DNA of 64,000 bases from Aquimarina macrocephali JAMB N27 (GCF_000520995.1 NZ_JACA01000044.1:22607-86606); one strand, 5' to 3'; shown: positions 34,771-43,246, numbered from the stretch's first letter. Notes: a model not told the origin generated them from the sequence alone. Program-made: numbers and translations.

Positions 34771-35211
34771 TTAAAGGTTAAAAAAACCAATACAGTTATA
34801 GATTAACAATGAGGTATAAACAGTAGCAAAAAGTACAAATAGGCAATTCATAAAATAGCTACCTATTTTAAATATCTTTTTTTTCGGAATTTCATACATA
34901 GGATAATATGCTATTTGAGTTGCAACTTTACCAACCCAATATGCTGCTATTAATCCAGTTAAAGCAATCGCTAATTCAGATTGCCCTTTAAGATGGGAGG
35001 GAAGTAGGATTGCTATCAACCCAAAAGAAAAATTAAGACCTTGAATGTACCTTCCGTAAGTTTTTGCAATTTCTTGATTAAGTGGTTTTAATTGTTTTAC
35101 ATCGGTATACCAATCAAATACTTTATGTCTTATGTATGGATATATTAATGCAGTGAATATTTGACCAATACCACCTATAATAATTAACCAGTTCGGGATA
35201 CTAAATTTCAT
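34771..35211 (-). CDS. membrane protein of the GbsR operon
   Basis: A 146-residue integral membrane protein with four predicted helices: WLIIIGGIGQIFTALIYPYI, a central pair about 54-95, and a C-terminal one near 118-140. I do not recognise a family. It is the first gene of the operon and begins 17 nt after the operator repeat. It may anchor or deliver substrate to the methyltransferase that follows. Confidence 0.7.
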   Translation of the reverse strand: MKFSIPNWLIIIGGIGQIFTALIYPYIRHKVFDWYTDVKQLKPLNQEIAKTYGRYIQGLNFSFGLIAILLPSHLKGQSELAIALTGLIAAYWVGKVATQIAYYPMYEIPKKKIFKIGSYFMNCLFVLFATVYTSLLIYNCIGFFNL

Positions 35212-35227
35212 ATTTCTATAATTTTAA

Positions 35228-35249
35228 AGTTTCAGAAAAAATTGAAACT
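35228..35249. promoter_or_regulatory. GbsR-type operator before the lipid operon
   Basis: TTTCA-N8-TGAAA (with flanks AGTTTCA and TGAAACT), 17 nt before the membrane protein start codon. Compared with the repeat in front of the GbsR gene at 35830-35849, the central 18 bases differ at two positions only. Confidence 0.6.
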
Positions 35250-35263
35250 AACATTGAAAATAA

Positions 35264-35282
35264 AAAGGAGATATTCTCCTTT
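35264..35282 (-). terminator. terminator after the GbsR gene
   Basis: Perfect hairpin AAAGGAGA-TAT-TCTCCTTT, followed on the minus strand by TTATTTTC. It separates the regulator from the downstream operon, whose own operator follows. Confidence 0.7.
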
Positions 35283-35299
35283 CTTTTGGGTGCTGTTTT

Positions 35300-35803
35300 T
35301 TATTTAATAAGTTTTACCAATGCCTTTGTGATCCAGTTATGATCCTGACCAATAACTCTGTTCATTAAAATATCTAATGTATCCGCCATTTCATGTAATG
35401 CTTTGGTTTGCTTTATTAATTCTTTGGTTTTTGCAGTTCCATCTTCATCGATGTTCGAAACATCTTTTAAGATTTTAATAGTTGGTTGCAACTCTCTTCT
35501 ACTTCTTTCTTTGGCGATTTGCCTTGCCAGCTCTTGTACATCCTTTTCTGAGGTGAAATATTCTTTTCGTTCTCCCATTTTATTTTCTTTATATACAATA
35601 CCCCAATCCATCAATTGGCGTAAGTTCATACTGGTATTTCCTCTGGAGATTTGTAATTGCTCCATGATATCCTCCATAGAAAGAGGTTCTGGAGATATTA
35701 ATAATAAGGCATGGATCTGTGCCATAGCTTTATTGATACCCCATAAGGTTCCTAAAGATCCCCAGGTAGAAATAAACTTATTTTTTGCTTCATCGTAATT
35801 CAT
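35300..35803 (-). CDS. GbsR/MarR-family transcriptional regulator
   Basis: A 167-residue winged-helix regulator of the GbsR family. KNKFISTWGSLGTLWGINKAMAQIHALLLISPEPLSMEDIMEQLQISRGNTSMNLRQLMDWGIVYKENKMGERKEYFTSEKDVQELARQIAKERSRREL shows the complete winged helix (about 5-100), followed by helices for dimerisation and ligand binding. GbsR-type proteins repress choline uptake or unrelated pathways. It has its own operator 27 nt before its start codon, and the downstream operon has nearly the same site, so it likely regulates both. Confidence 0.92.
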   Translation of the reverse strand: MNYDEAKNKFISTWGSLGTLWGINKAMAQIHALLLISPEPLSMEDIMEQLQISRGNTSMNLRQLMDWGIVYKENKMGERKEYFTSEKDVQELARQIAKERSRRELQPTIKILKDVSNIDEDGTAKTKELIKQTKALHEMADTLDILMNRVIGQDHNWITKALVKLIK

Positions 35804-35829
35804 GTTACAAATATATGAAAAATTTCAAA

Positions 35830-35849
35830 CTTTCAAAAAATATTGAAAG
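35830..35849. promoter_or_regulatory. GbsR autoregulatory operator
   Basis: CTTTCA-N8-TGAAAG inverted repeat 27 nt before the GbsR start codon. A second, overlapping repeat TGAAA-AA-TTTCA lies at 35816-35827. Same core as the site at 35228-35249. Confidence 0.6.
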
Positions 35850-35950
35850 ATTAATAATGTATTTTGAAAATGACCAATAATCCGAGTTAGCTGTATTTTA
35901 ATATGATTTATTGTATGTGATATACTTAATTAGGGTGTACTAAATTGTGT

Positions 35951-35981
35951 TTTAGGACATCTTTTTATTGATTTAGGACAT
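35951..35981 (+). repeat. tandem direct repeat TTTAGGACAT, 21-bp period
   Basis: Two exact copies of TTTAGGACAT (35951-35960 and 35972-35981), separated by 11 nt. They end 7 nt before the TTG of a promoter-like element, the place where a dimeric activator that binds direct repeats (for example a LytTR-type response regulator) would sit. Confidence 0.55.
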
Positions 35982-35988
35982 GCATATA

Positions 35989-36019
35989 TTGTCTTGACAA
36001 GACTTTTTTGATAGTTTAG
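35989..36019 (+). promoter_or_regulatory. promoter-like element before the 38-codon ORF
   Basis: TTG at 35989-35991, 20-nt spacer and TAGTTTAG (one or two mismatches to TAnnTTTG) at 36012-36019. A perfect palindrome GTCTTG-A-CAAGAC (35991-36003) lies inside the spacer. The predicted start of transcription is about 20 nt before the ATG at 36047. Confidence 0.4.
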
Positions 36020-36046
36020 TTGGCTTAAATACACAAAAATCAACTT

Positions 36047-36163
36047 ATGAAACTCAATAACTTACTTAGGGACATTTGTAATGCGACCCGGGATTCTTCC
36101 CGATCTTTACAATTGATCTATAACATCGCTTCACAAAAAGGACTTGGTTACTACAAGGGGTAA
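36047..36163 (+). CDS. small ORF, 38 residues, unknown
   Basis: An ATG-started ORF that reads MKLNNLLRDICNATRDSSRS and ends GYYKG. It has no signal peptide, one cysteine and a net positive charge. I do not recognise it. What supports it is position: it lies behind a tandem direct repeat and a promoter-like element, in a stretch of about 640 nt that otherwise has no gene. It could be a regulatory or signalling peptide, or the remnant of a longer gene. Confidence 0.35.
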   Translation: MKLNNLLRDICNATRDSSRSLQLIYNIASQKGLGYYKG

Positions 36164-36380
36164 GATGTAAATTTTGGAATCACCTTAATTTAGGGTAAAG
36201 TACGTATCTAATAATTTGGTAGAAACAAATTTCTTTTTGTTGTTACTATAATCCATCAGAATGAGTGAAAGATCTCAAGTTTTATGGATGATAATTAATA
36301 AAACGTATTCACCTTTTATCTTCTTTATAATTGATGGATTATTACGGATTTACCTTGATTATTCTATGATAAAACGTCTT
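36164..36380. other. gap upstream of the M28 peptidase promoter
   Basis: No gene is supported. A weak hairpin AGAAA-N4-TTTCT followed by TTTTG (about 36222-36240) could end the transcript of the 38-codon ORF. Confidence 0.3.
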
Positions 36381-36409
36381 TTGTTCGACCTTGATATTAT
36401 GTACTTTAG
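36381..36409 (+). promoter_or_regulatory. promoter of the M28 peptidase gene
   Basis: TTG at 36381-36383, 18-nt spacer and TACTTTAG at 36402-36409. Because the -7 element lies downstream of the first in-frame TTG codon (36391), the ATG at 36451 must be the start of translation. Confidence 0.5.
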
Positions 36410-36450
36410 CTAAACAAACACAAATACAAACTCAACAAATTAAACTAACG

Positions 36451-38835
36451 ATGAGAAAACTAAATCTATTTATTTTGGCGGTATCGCTAAGTGTATTGAC
36501 ATCATGTTTATACGCGCAGGAGCGATCAAAAATGTTTTATGCAACCATGGATGCTCATGATGCATTAAAACTAAAAGAAAATCACCCAAATGATGTTAAA
36601 ATCATTAAATCTGTTAATGAGTATAGTGCAGTAATGCTAAATGCACATTCGGCAGAAGAATTGCATCACACCGGGTTAAGACATGGACCAGGATATTTTT
36701 ATGAGACTTCAGAAAAAGCTGCTATAGAAGCAATAGTAAAAGCTAATTCAATTCAAAAATCAAAAAATAGTTCCTTAGCAAAAGCAGCAGTCGCTTTTGA
36801 GATTACCCAGAATCAATTGGTAAATCAAAGTTTGGGGCTGGTAAATAACTCTAATATTGATAGACAAATTAAAGAGCTTGAGAATTATGGTACTCGTTTC
36901 CATACTAAAGCTAGCGCAAAAAGAGCTTCTACAGATTTAAAAGCAAAATGGGAAGGACTTGCTGGTAGTCGTAGTGATGTATCTGTTAGGCTTGTAAATC
37001 ATTCTGGGACCTCTATGCCATCTGTTATTATGACTATTACCGGTACAGAAAAACCAAATGAGTATGTGGTTTTAGGAGGGCATTTAGATTCGACATCGCC
37101 ACGAAATCAGAGTGATGCTCCGGGAGCAGACGATAATGCTTCTGGTATTGCAACAATTACAGAAGTTGCCAGAGTATTGTTTAGTATGAATTACAAACCA
37201 AAAAGAACAGTTGAATTTATGGCATTTGCCGCAGAAGAAATCGGTTTGGTAGGGTCTAAAGAAATCGCGAGAGATTATAAAAATCGTAATGTGAATATAG
37301 TGAGCTATATGCAATTGGATATGACGAACTATAAAGGTTCTACACAGGATGTCTTTATTACAACAGATTCATACAATAGTACTTCTTTAAATAATTTCTT
37401 AAAGAAATTAATGGATCACTATAATGCTTCAGGAACACATAAAATTACGTATAGCAATTCTGCATGTAACTATGGATGTTCTGATCACCATAGCTTTGCA
37501 CAACAGGGATATGAAACAGCATTCCCTATAGAAGCAAAATTTAGTGAGAGTAACCCTAAGATTCATACTTCTGGAGATACATCATCTAATTTTCCTACGG
37601 CAAATGCAACTCATGCAGCCAAATTTGCAAAATTAGCTCTAGAGTATCTTATAGAGATTTCTAATGCAGGTTCTGGTGGTAATCCTCCAACAGGATATTG
37701 TGCTTCTAATGGGCAAAAAACATCAGATGAATATATTGGTAAAGTTGCTCTAGGAACAATAAATAAAACCTCTACTGCAGGAAGCGGAGGGTATAGTGAT
37801 TTTACAGCAGAAACGACCAACCTTTCTAAAGGAACATCACATACCATTACGGTTACACCAAAATGGTCAGGAACTAGTTATAATGAAGGATATGCTGTGT
37901 GGATTGATTATAACCAGGATAAAGATTTTGCTGATTCTGGTGAATTAGTTTGGAGTAAAGCAGCTTCAAAAACAACACCAGTGAGTGGTAGTTTTACAGT
38001 GCCAGCAGGAGCAAAAAATGGAAGCACAAGAATGAGAGTTTCTATGAAATATAATGCAATCCCTACAGCTTGTGAATCTTTTGAATATGGAGAGGTAGAG
38101 GACTATACAGTTGTTATCGGGGGATCCACTGGAGGAGATGCTCAGGCACCTTCTACTCCAGCAGGATTAGCATCGTCAAATGTAGCCCAAACTACACTAA
38201 CTTTATCATGGACATCTTCTACAGATAATGTTGGAGTGACTGGATATGATGTGTATAAAGGAAATACGGTTGAAACTTCTGTTTCTGGAACCACAGCTAA
38301 TATCACTGGATTAACAGCTAGTACTGCCTATACATTTAGTGTAAAAGCAAAAGATGCTGCTGGTAATGTATCTGCTGCAAGTAATGTGATAAATGTAACT
38401 ACCACAGGAGGAAGCAGTGATCCTTGTGCTGGTGTTGCGCCATATAACTCTTCTACAAATTACCAACCTGGAGATCGAGTAACGTATCAAGGTAATCTTT
38501 ATGAAAGAACCAATAATAATGGTTGGAATCATATTGGGCCTTGTGGAGCTCTTTTTGCAAGAAGTTCTGCTGTCGATTTATTATCTGATGATAGCTTGTC
38601 TTTTGATTTTTACCCTAATCCTGTAACAGAAGGTCATATAGAGCTTACTGTTAATAATGAATTATGGAAATCAGGAAGTGTGTTGGTTGTAGATGTAAAA
38701 GGAAATATCGTACAAGAGGTGAAGCTTAAAAGTAAAGCTACTCAAATCAATACCTCAAAATTTTCTTCTGGAGTATACTTTTTGACACTTTTTAATGGAT
38801 CAAAAAGTGCTACAAAGCAGATGATTATAAAATAG
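36451..38835 (+). CDS. secreted M28-family aminopeptidase with T9SS sorting domain
   Basis: A 794-residue protein with a signal peptide (LFILAVSLSVLTSCLYAQE). The M28 zinc peptidase domain has ligands His in GGHLDST (about 211), Asp in GADDNASG (about 226), the catalytic Glu pair in AAEEIG (about 261), Asp in QLDMTN and His in KIHTSGD (about 371). Then follow a GEVED domain (about 414-555), a fibronectin type III domain (about 566-650), a CBM5/12-type chitin-binding module (CAGVAPYNSSTNYQPGDRVT onward, about 657-698) and a type IX secretion sorting domain (FDFYPNPVTEGHIELTV to the end). It probably digests peptides at the cell surface or outside, attached to chitin-rich material. Confidence 0.93.
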   Translation: MRKLNLFILAVSLSVLTSCLYAQERSKMFYATMDAHDALKLKENHPNDVKIIKSVNEYSAVMLNAHSAEELHHTGLRHGPGYFYETSEKAAIEAIVKANSIQKSKNSSLAKAAVAFEITQNQLVNQSLGLVNNSNIDRQIKELENYGTRFHTKASAKRASTDLKAKWEGLAGSRSDVSVRLVNHSGTSMPSVIMTITGTEKPNEYVVLGGHLDSTSPRNQSDAPGADDNASGIATITEVARVLFSMNYKPKRTVEFMAFAAEEIGLVGSKEIARDYKNRNVNIVSYMQLDMTNYKGSTQDVFITTDSYNSTSLNNFLKKLMDHYNASGTHKITYSNSACNYGCSDHHSFAQQGYETAFPIEAKFSESNPKIHTSGDTSSNFPTANATHAAKFAKLALEYLIEISNAGSGGNPPTGYCASNGQKTSDEYIGKVALGTINKTSTAGSGGYSDFTAETTNLSKGTSHTITVTPKWSGTSYNEGYAVWIDYNQDKDFADSGELVWSKAASKTTPVSGSFTVPAGAKNGSTRMRVSMKYNAIPTACESFEYGEVEDYTVVIGGSTGGDAQAPSTPAGLASSNVAQTTLTLSWTSSTDNVGVTGYDVYKGNTVETSVSGTTANITGLTASTAYTFSVKAKDAAGNVSAASNVINVTTTGGSSDPCAGVAPYNSSTNYQPGDRVTYQGNLYERTNNNGWNHIGPCGALFARSSAVDLLSDDSLSFDFYPNPVTEGHIELTVNNELWKSGSVLVVDVKGNIVQEVKLKSKATQINTSKFSSGVYFLTLFNGSKSATKQMIIK

Positions 38836-38857
38836 TAATAAAGGTGTATTAAATCTT

Positions 38858-38906
38858 ACCATATGAAGTCTGTTGAAGCTAAAAACTTCAACAGACTTCA
38901 TATGGT
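38858..38906. terminator. long bidirectional hairpin terminator
   Basis: Perfect 21-bp inverted repeat (ACCATATGAAGTCTGTTGAA... and its complement) with a 7-nt loop between two convergent genes. It is followed by ATTTTTTTATTT on the plus strand. It ends the M28 gene and, on the other strand, the M3 peptidase gene. Confidence 0.8.
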
Positions 38907-38912
38907 ATTTTT

Positions 38913-40934
38913 TTATTTAATTAATCCTGCTCGTTTTAATAATGCTTCGGGTTTAGGTTCTTGTCCTCTAAAACGTTTATAAAGAATCATTGGGTTTTCT
39001 GTACCTCCTTTAGATAAAACATGGTCCTTAAATTTGGTAGCAATCTCACGATTAAAAATTCCATTTTCTTTAAAATATTCAAAAGCATCAGCATCTAATA
39101 CCTCTGCCCATTTATACGAGTAATACCCTGCAGAATACCCTCCTTGAAAAATATGCGAAAAAGCTGTACTCATACAGTTTTCGTCTACATTAGGATACAA
39201 AGATGTTGTAGAAAAAGTCTTTTTCTCGTGATCCTTTACCTTTTTGATAGCAGTAGGATCTTGAGAATGCCAAGACATATCAAGTAACCCAAAACTCAAC
39301 TGGCGTAGTGTAGTCATACCTTCCATAAAAGTAGCAGACTCTTTAATCTTTTCAACCAATTCCATAGGGATTATTTCACCTGTTTCATAATGTTTGGCAA
39401 AAAGCTCCAAAGCTTCTTTTTCATAACACCAGTTTTCCATAACCTGACTTGGTAATTCTACAAAATCCCAATATACACTGGTTCCTGATAGGCCTGGATA
39501 AGTAGTATTAGCCAACATACCATGCAATGCATGACCAAACTCATGAAATAGAGTAGTTACTTCATTAAACGTTAATAAAGAAGGTTTACTAGGTGTAGGT
39601 TTTGTAAAATTGCAGACAATAGAAACATGTGGCCTTATGTTTTCCTTATTTTTCCTCATTTGTGATTTATAAGAAGTCATCCATGCTCCATTACGCTTTC
39701 CTGGTCTTGGATGAAAATCTGCATAAAACAATGAAACAAAATTACCATCAAGATCTGTAACACGATACGTTTTTACCTCTTCGTGATATGTGTCTACATC
39801 ATTGATTTCTTTAAATTGAAGTCCAAACAGTTTATAAGCTACAGTAAAGACTCCATCGATTACATTTTCTAACTTGAAATAAGGTTTCAGTTTTTCATCA
39901 TCAAGATCAAAGAGTTTTTGTTTTAGTTTTTCAGAATAGTAGGCTCCGTCCCATTTTTGTAATTGATCAATCCCATCTAATTCCTTTGCAAAAGATTCTA
40001 GTTGTTTAAATTCTTTTTCTGCTGCAGGTTTGGCTTTCTCCAAAATTTCATTTAGAAAAGAAAATACAGTATCAGGTGTTTCTGCCATTCGTTCTTCGAG
40101 TATATAGTCGGCATGAGAGGAGTACCCTAAAAGAAGAGCGCGTTGATGTCTAAGATTTGCAATTTTTAAAACAATATCCTGATTATCAAGATCGTCATTG
40201 TGAAATCCTTTAGACCCAAAAGCAAGAGCAAGTTTTTTTCGCAGTTCGCGATTATCAGCATAAGTGATAAAAGGAATATAACTAGGATAATCCAAAGTTA
40301 TTAACCATCCTTTTTTATCTTTTGCTTCTGCCATAGATTTAGCGGCTTCTTTTGCTCCCTCTGGCAAACCAGATACATCAGATTCGTCGGTAAGCAACAT
40401 CTCGAATTTATTAGTTTCGGCGAGCACGTTTTCACCAAACTTTAAGCTTAGTGTAGAAAGTTCTTTATCGATCTCTCTAAGTTTCTCCTTTTTTTCGTCA
40501 GGAAGATTAGCCCCATTTCTCGAGAATGATTTATATCTTTTTTCAAGAAGTCTGGATTGCTCTGGATTAAGATCTAATGATTCTTTTTGTTTGTATACCA
40601 CTTCGATTCTTTTAAATAAATCCAGATTAAGAGCTATGTCATTACTGAATTCTGAAAGCAAAGGAGAAGCTTCTTGTGCTATTTTTTGAATTTCCTCATT
40701 GGTCTCAGCACTATTTAAATTAAAAAAGACACTGGTAACTCTGTCTAATAGCTCACCACAATATTCCAAACCCTCTATGGTATTAGAGAATGAAGGTAGT
40801 TCGGGATTAGAGACTATTGCATCGACTTGTTTTTTGGCGATAGAAATACCGTTTTTTATAGCCGGTAGAAAATGATCTGACTTTATTTCTGAAAATGGTG
40901 CAGCATCAAATGGTTTTAATAGTGGATTGTTCAT
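38913..40934 (-). CDS. M3-family metallopeptidase (oligopeptidase A / Dcp type)
   Basis: A 673-residue cytoplasmic peptidase that cleaves oligopeptides. The zinc motif FHEFGHALHGML with the following Glu in the family pattern is present, and the C-terminus (HIFQGGYSAGYYSYKWAEVLDADAFEYF) is typical. No signal peptide is visible, unlike periplasmic Dcp relatives. The full length of an M3 peptidase is present. It converges on the M28 gene and has about 580 nt in front of it without a gene. Confidence 0.9.
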   Translation of the reverse strand: MNNPLLKPFDAAPFSEIKSDHFLPAIKNGISIAKKQVDAIVSNPELPSFSNTIEGLEYCGELLDRVTSVFFNLNSAETNEEIQKIAQEASPLLSEFSNDIALNLDLFKRIEVVYKQKESLDLNPEQSRLLEKRYKSFSRNGANLPDEKKEKLREIDKELSTLSLKFGENVLAETNKFEMLLTDESDVSGLPEGAKEAAKSMAEAKDKKGWLITLDYPSYIPFITYADNRELRKKLALAFGSKGFHNDDLDNQDIVLKIANLRHQRALLLGYSSHADYILEERMAETPDTVFSFLNEILEKAKPAAEKEFKQLESFAKELDGIDQLQKWDGAYYSEKLKQKLFDLDDEKLKPYFKLENVIDGVFTVAYKLFGLQFKEINDVDTYHEEVKTYRVTDLDGNFVSLFYADFHPRPGKRNGAWMTSYKSQMRKNKENIRPHVSIVCNFTKPTPSKPSLLTFNEVTTLFHEFGHALHGMLANTTYPGLSGTSVYWDFVELPSQVMENWCYEKEALELFAKHYETGEIIPMELVEKIKESATFMEGMTTLRQLSFGLLDMSWHSQDPTAIKKVKDHEKKTFSTTSLYPNVDENCMSTAFSHIFQGGYSAGYYSYKWAEVLDADAFEYFKENGIFNREIATKFKDHVLSKGGTENPMILYKRFRGQEPKPEALLKRAGLIK

Positions 40935-41350
40935 TGTTGTAATGATAATTTCTTCTTATTTTTTTATTATATGTCCTTATATCGGAAAAAATAGTCTTTT
41001 GTCGAAAAACACTTCCAGGTTATGGGCGTTTTTAAGTAAACTAAATTTTATACCAATAGATTTGATTAGGTTTATTAGTATGGTCTAGTATTAAGAATAG
41101 AAGGTTATTTTTATTTGGGGTATGAATATAAATAATTATTCTAATGCAAAGACCAAATATATCGAAAGAGCTGCATTTTTGTGGCTCTTTTGTCTTCTAT
41201 TTTTTGCCAAAAAACAGGTTTTTAGGCAAAAATCCTGATTTTCTGTCTGTTTTTTCGATCAAAAAGTCTTTAAAAAACACTCAATTATTGCTCTTTATCG
41301 ATTATATTCGTATTTCATCGAAAATTATGAATATTTTAGCATTACTTTTA
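40935..41350. other. gap upstream of the M3 peptidase
   Basis: No gene is supported; a 72-codon ORF at 41144-41362 is low-complexity and unconvincing. A hairpin AAAGAGC-N12-GCTCTTT followed by TGTCTTCTATTTTTT (41165-41190) and a TTTTTGCC/GGCAAAAA repeat (about 41209-41235) are visible and may mark the end of an unseen plus-strand transcript. Confidence 0.3.
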
Positions 41351-41380
41351 TTGTGTAATTAAAGTAAGGTTTTACCTTTG
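41351..41380 (+). promoter_or_regulatory. orphan Bacteroidota-type promoter
   Basis: TTG at 41351-41353, a 19-nt spacer and TACCTTTG at 41373-41380: the best match to the TTG-N19-TAnnTTTG consensus in the window, yet with no annotated gene downstream on this strand before the purE gene on the other strand. Confidence 0.6.
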
Positions 41381-41385
41381 TTGTA

Positions 41386-41512
41386 GGTTTTAAGAGTAAT
41401 GGTCTTACGATGAATTTTTTGTGTAATATATTTAAGTTGGTTAATAAATATTGTTATATTCTTTTGTAAGGCCTGATATTCAAAAGAGTCACTGAAAAGT
41501 GACTCTTTTTTT
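41386..41512 (+). ncRNA. candidate small RNA or 19-residue peptide transcript
   Basis: Between the orphan promoter and a strong plus-strand terminator lie about 127 nt. They contain only a 19-codon ORF (41410-41469, MNFLCNIFKLVNKYCYILL), hydrophobic and with two cysteines. Either a non-coding RNA or a very small membrane peptide is possible. The hairpin could also just be the terminator of the minus-strand purE gene used by chance in both directions. Confidence 0.35.
41482..41509. terminator. terminator between the orphan transcript and purE
   Basis: AAAAGAGTCAC-TGAAAA-GTGACTCTTTT followed by a further TTTT on the plus strand. On the minus strand it lies directly behind the purE stop codon (41515) and is followed by GAATATC, so it mainly looks like a plus-strand terminator. 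Confidence 0.75.
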
Positions 41513-41514
41513 TG

Positions 41515-42000
41515 TTATTTTTTTATCTGCTTAGCTCCTTCAATTACTTTTTGCTTTAATCCTTCTTTATAGATTAAGATTTTATCTAAAACACATTTAT
41601 CATTTGAGCCTATAATTTGTGCTGCCAAAATACCTGCATTTAGAGCTCCGTCTAGAGCTACAGTAGCTACAGGAACTCCACCAGGCATTTGTAAAATAGA
41701 TAGAACAGAATCCCACCCATCGATAGAGTTACGTGACTTAACAGGAACACCAATCACTGGTAAAGGAGATAATGAAGCCACCATCCCAGGAAGATGGGCA
41801 GCACCACCCGCACCGGCTATGATAACTTGTATGCCTCTCGTATGAGCATTTTTGGCATAGTCAAATAATTTTTCTGGAGTACGATGTGCCGAAACAATAT
41901 CTACTTCGACTTCGATATCAAAACCTTGTAATACTTCGATAGCCTTTTCCATTACTGGCATATCACTAGTACTACCCATTATTATTCCCACCTTGCTCAT
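41515..42000 (-). CDS. purE: N5-carboxyaminoimidazole ribonucleotide mutase (PurE)
   Basis: A 161-residue enzyme of de novo purine synthesis that converts N5-CAIR to CAIR. The class I signature is complete: GIIMGSTSDMPVMEKA, SAHRTPEKLFDYA, IAGAGGAAHLPGMVASLSPLPVIGVPV and SILQMPGGVPVATVA. It follows purK (91 nt gap) on the same strand and depends on it for its substrate. Confidence 0.95.
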   Translation of the reverse strand: MSKVGIIMGSTSDMPVMEKAIEVLQGFDIEVEVDIVSAHRTPEKLFDYAKNAHTRGIQVIIAGAGGAAHLPGMVASLSPLPVIGVPVKSRNSIDGWDSVLSILQMPGGVPVATVALDGALNAGILAAQIIGSNDKCVLDKILIYKEGLKQKVIEGAKQIKK

Positions 42001-42091
42001 TATATTGTTTGTTATTGTTAGTGTTTGTTTGTTAAAAGTTATTAGTTATAATAAGGTATGAAGGTATATAAAATAAGTTTCTAAACCTTTA

Positions 42092-43246
42092 TTAGCTAAT
42101 TACTTGTATTGTGTTTTTTACTTTTTCGGCTATTTTTCTAGCCTCGTCGATGTCTTCATGAATTATGGTAACATGCCCCATTTTTCTATAAGGCCGTGTT
42201 TGTTTTTTACCATAAATATGAGGAGTAACGCCCTTCATTTTCATGATTTCTTCTATGTTTTTATAGATAACATCTCCTGTATATCCTTCTTTGCCTACCA
42301 GGTTCACCATGATACCACCTACTTTACTTTCTGTAGCTCCCAGAGGTAAATCCAAAATGGCTCTTATGTGTTGCTCAAATTGATTAGTATAACTGGCCTC
42401 TATACTATAATGCCCGCTGTTATGTGGTCTTGGTGCAACTTCATTTACAAGGATATTATCATCTTGTGTTTGAAACATTTCTACAGCCAGTACCCCTACA
42501 TGTTCAAAGGCTTTAGATACTTTTTCTGCAATTTTTATTGCTTTTTGAGCAATTTTAGCATCGATTCTTGCGGGGCAAATCACATATTCTACCTGATTGG
42601 CTTCTGGATGAAACTCCATTTCTACCACAGGATAAGTTTTGATTTCTCCACTCGGGTTACGAACAACAATTACAGCTAATTCATTTTTAAAATCAATTAG
42701 ATGCTCTGCAATGCATTCTGTGTCAGGAAGTTTTGCTAAGTCGGCTCCAGATCTAACAATCGAAACACCTTTGCCATCATATCCTCCCTGCGTACTTTTC
42801 CAGACAAATGGAAGTTTGATTCTATTATTGGTAATTCCTTCGGTAAGGTGTGCCTTATTAGAAAATCGGGTAAACTCTGCAGTAGGGATTTTGTTTTCTT
42901 CGTAGAAAAGCTTTTGTTTCCCTTTATTTTGTATTTTCTCCAGAGTTTTTGAACTTGGATAGACTTTCTTACCTTCTTTCTCTAGCTGAACTAAAGCTTT
43001 TAGATTTACGGTTTCAATTTCAAAAGTAAGTACATCTACCTTTTTTCCAAAATTATAAACAGTGTCATAATCCATCAAATTACCTTGTTGGAAATGATCA
43101 CATGCAATTTTGCAAGGAGCATCTTGACTTGGGTCGAGGACATATGTTTGGATGTCATATTTTCGGGTATCATAGAGTATCATCTTGCCTAATTGACCTC
43201 CTCCTAATATTCCTAACTTAAAGTTTGACGAGAAAAAATTTGTCAT
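42092..43246 (-). CDS. purK: N5-carboxyaminoimidazole ribonucleotide synthase (PurK)
   Basis: A 384-residue ATP-grasp enzyme that makes N5-CAIR from AIR, ATP and bicarbonate. LGILGGGQLGKMI, the ATP-grasp site with FVWKSTQGGYDGKG, and VNEVAPRPHNSGHYSIEA are present. The ATG at 43246 is chosen (MTNFFSSNFKLGILGGG); the 27-residue upstream extension is not family-like. Upstream of purE on the same strand. Confidence 0.93.
   Translation of the reverse strand: MTNFFSSNFKLGILGGGQLGKMILYDTRKYDIQTYVLDPSQDAPCKIACDHFQQGNLMDYDTVYNFGKKVDVLTFEIETVNLKALVQLEKEGKKVYPSSKTLEKIQNKGKQKLFYEENKIPTAEFTRFSNKAHLTEGITNNRIKLPFVWKSTQGGYDGKGVSIVRSGADLAKLPDTECIAEHLIDFKNELAVIVVRNPSGEIKTYPVVEMEFHPEANQVEYVICPARIDAKIAQKAIKIAEKVSKAFEHVGVLAVEMFQTQDDNILVNEVAPRPHNSGHYSIEASYTNQFEQHIRAILDLPLGATESKVGGIMVNLVGKEGYTGDVIYKNIEEIMKMKGVTPHIYGKKQTRPYRKMGHVTIIHEDIDEARKIAEKVKNTIQVIS

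Noticed and set aside
36391..36450. In-frame TTG start of the M28 peptidase gene
   Set aside because: The -7 element of its promoter lies downstream of this codon, and it would place 20 residues in front of a clear signal peptide.
41144..41362. 72-codon ORF in the gap upstream of the M3 peptidase
   Set aside because: Low-complexity translation with no motif; it overlaps repeats that look non-coding and the orphan promoter.
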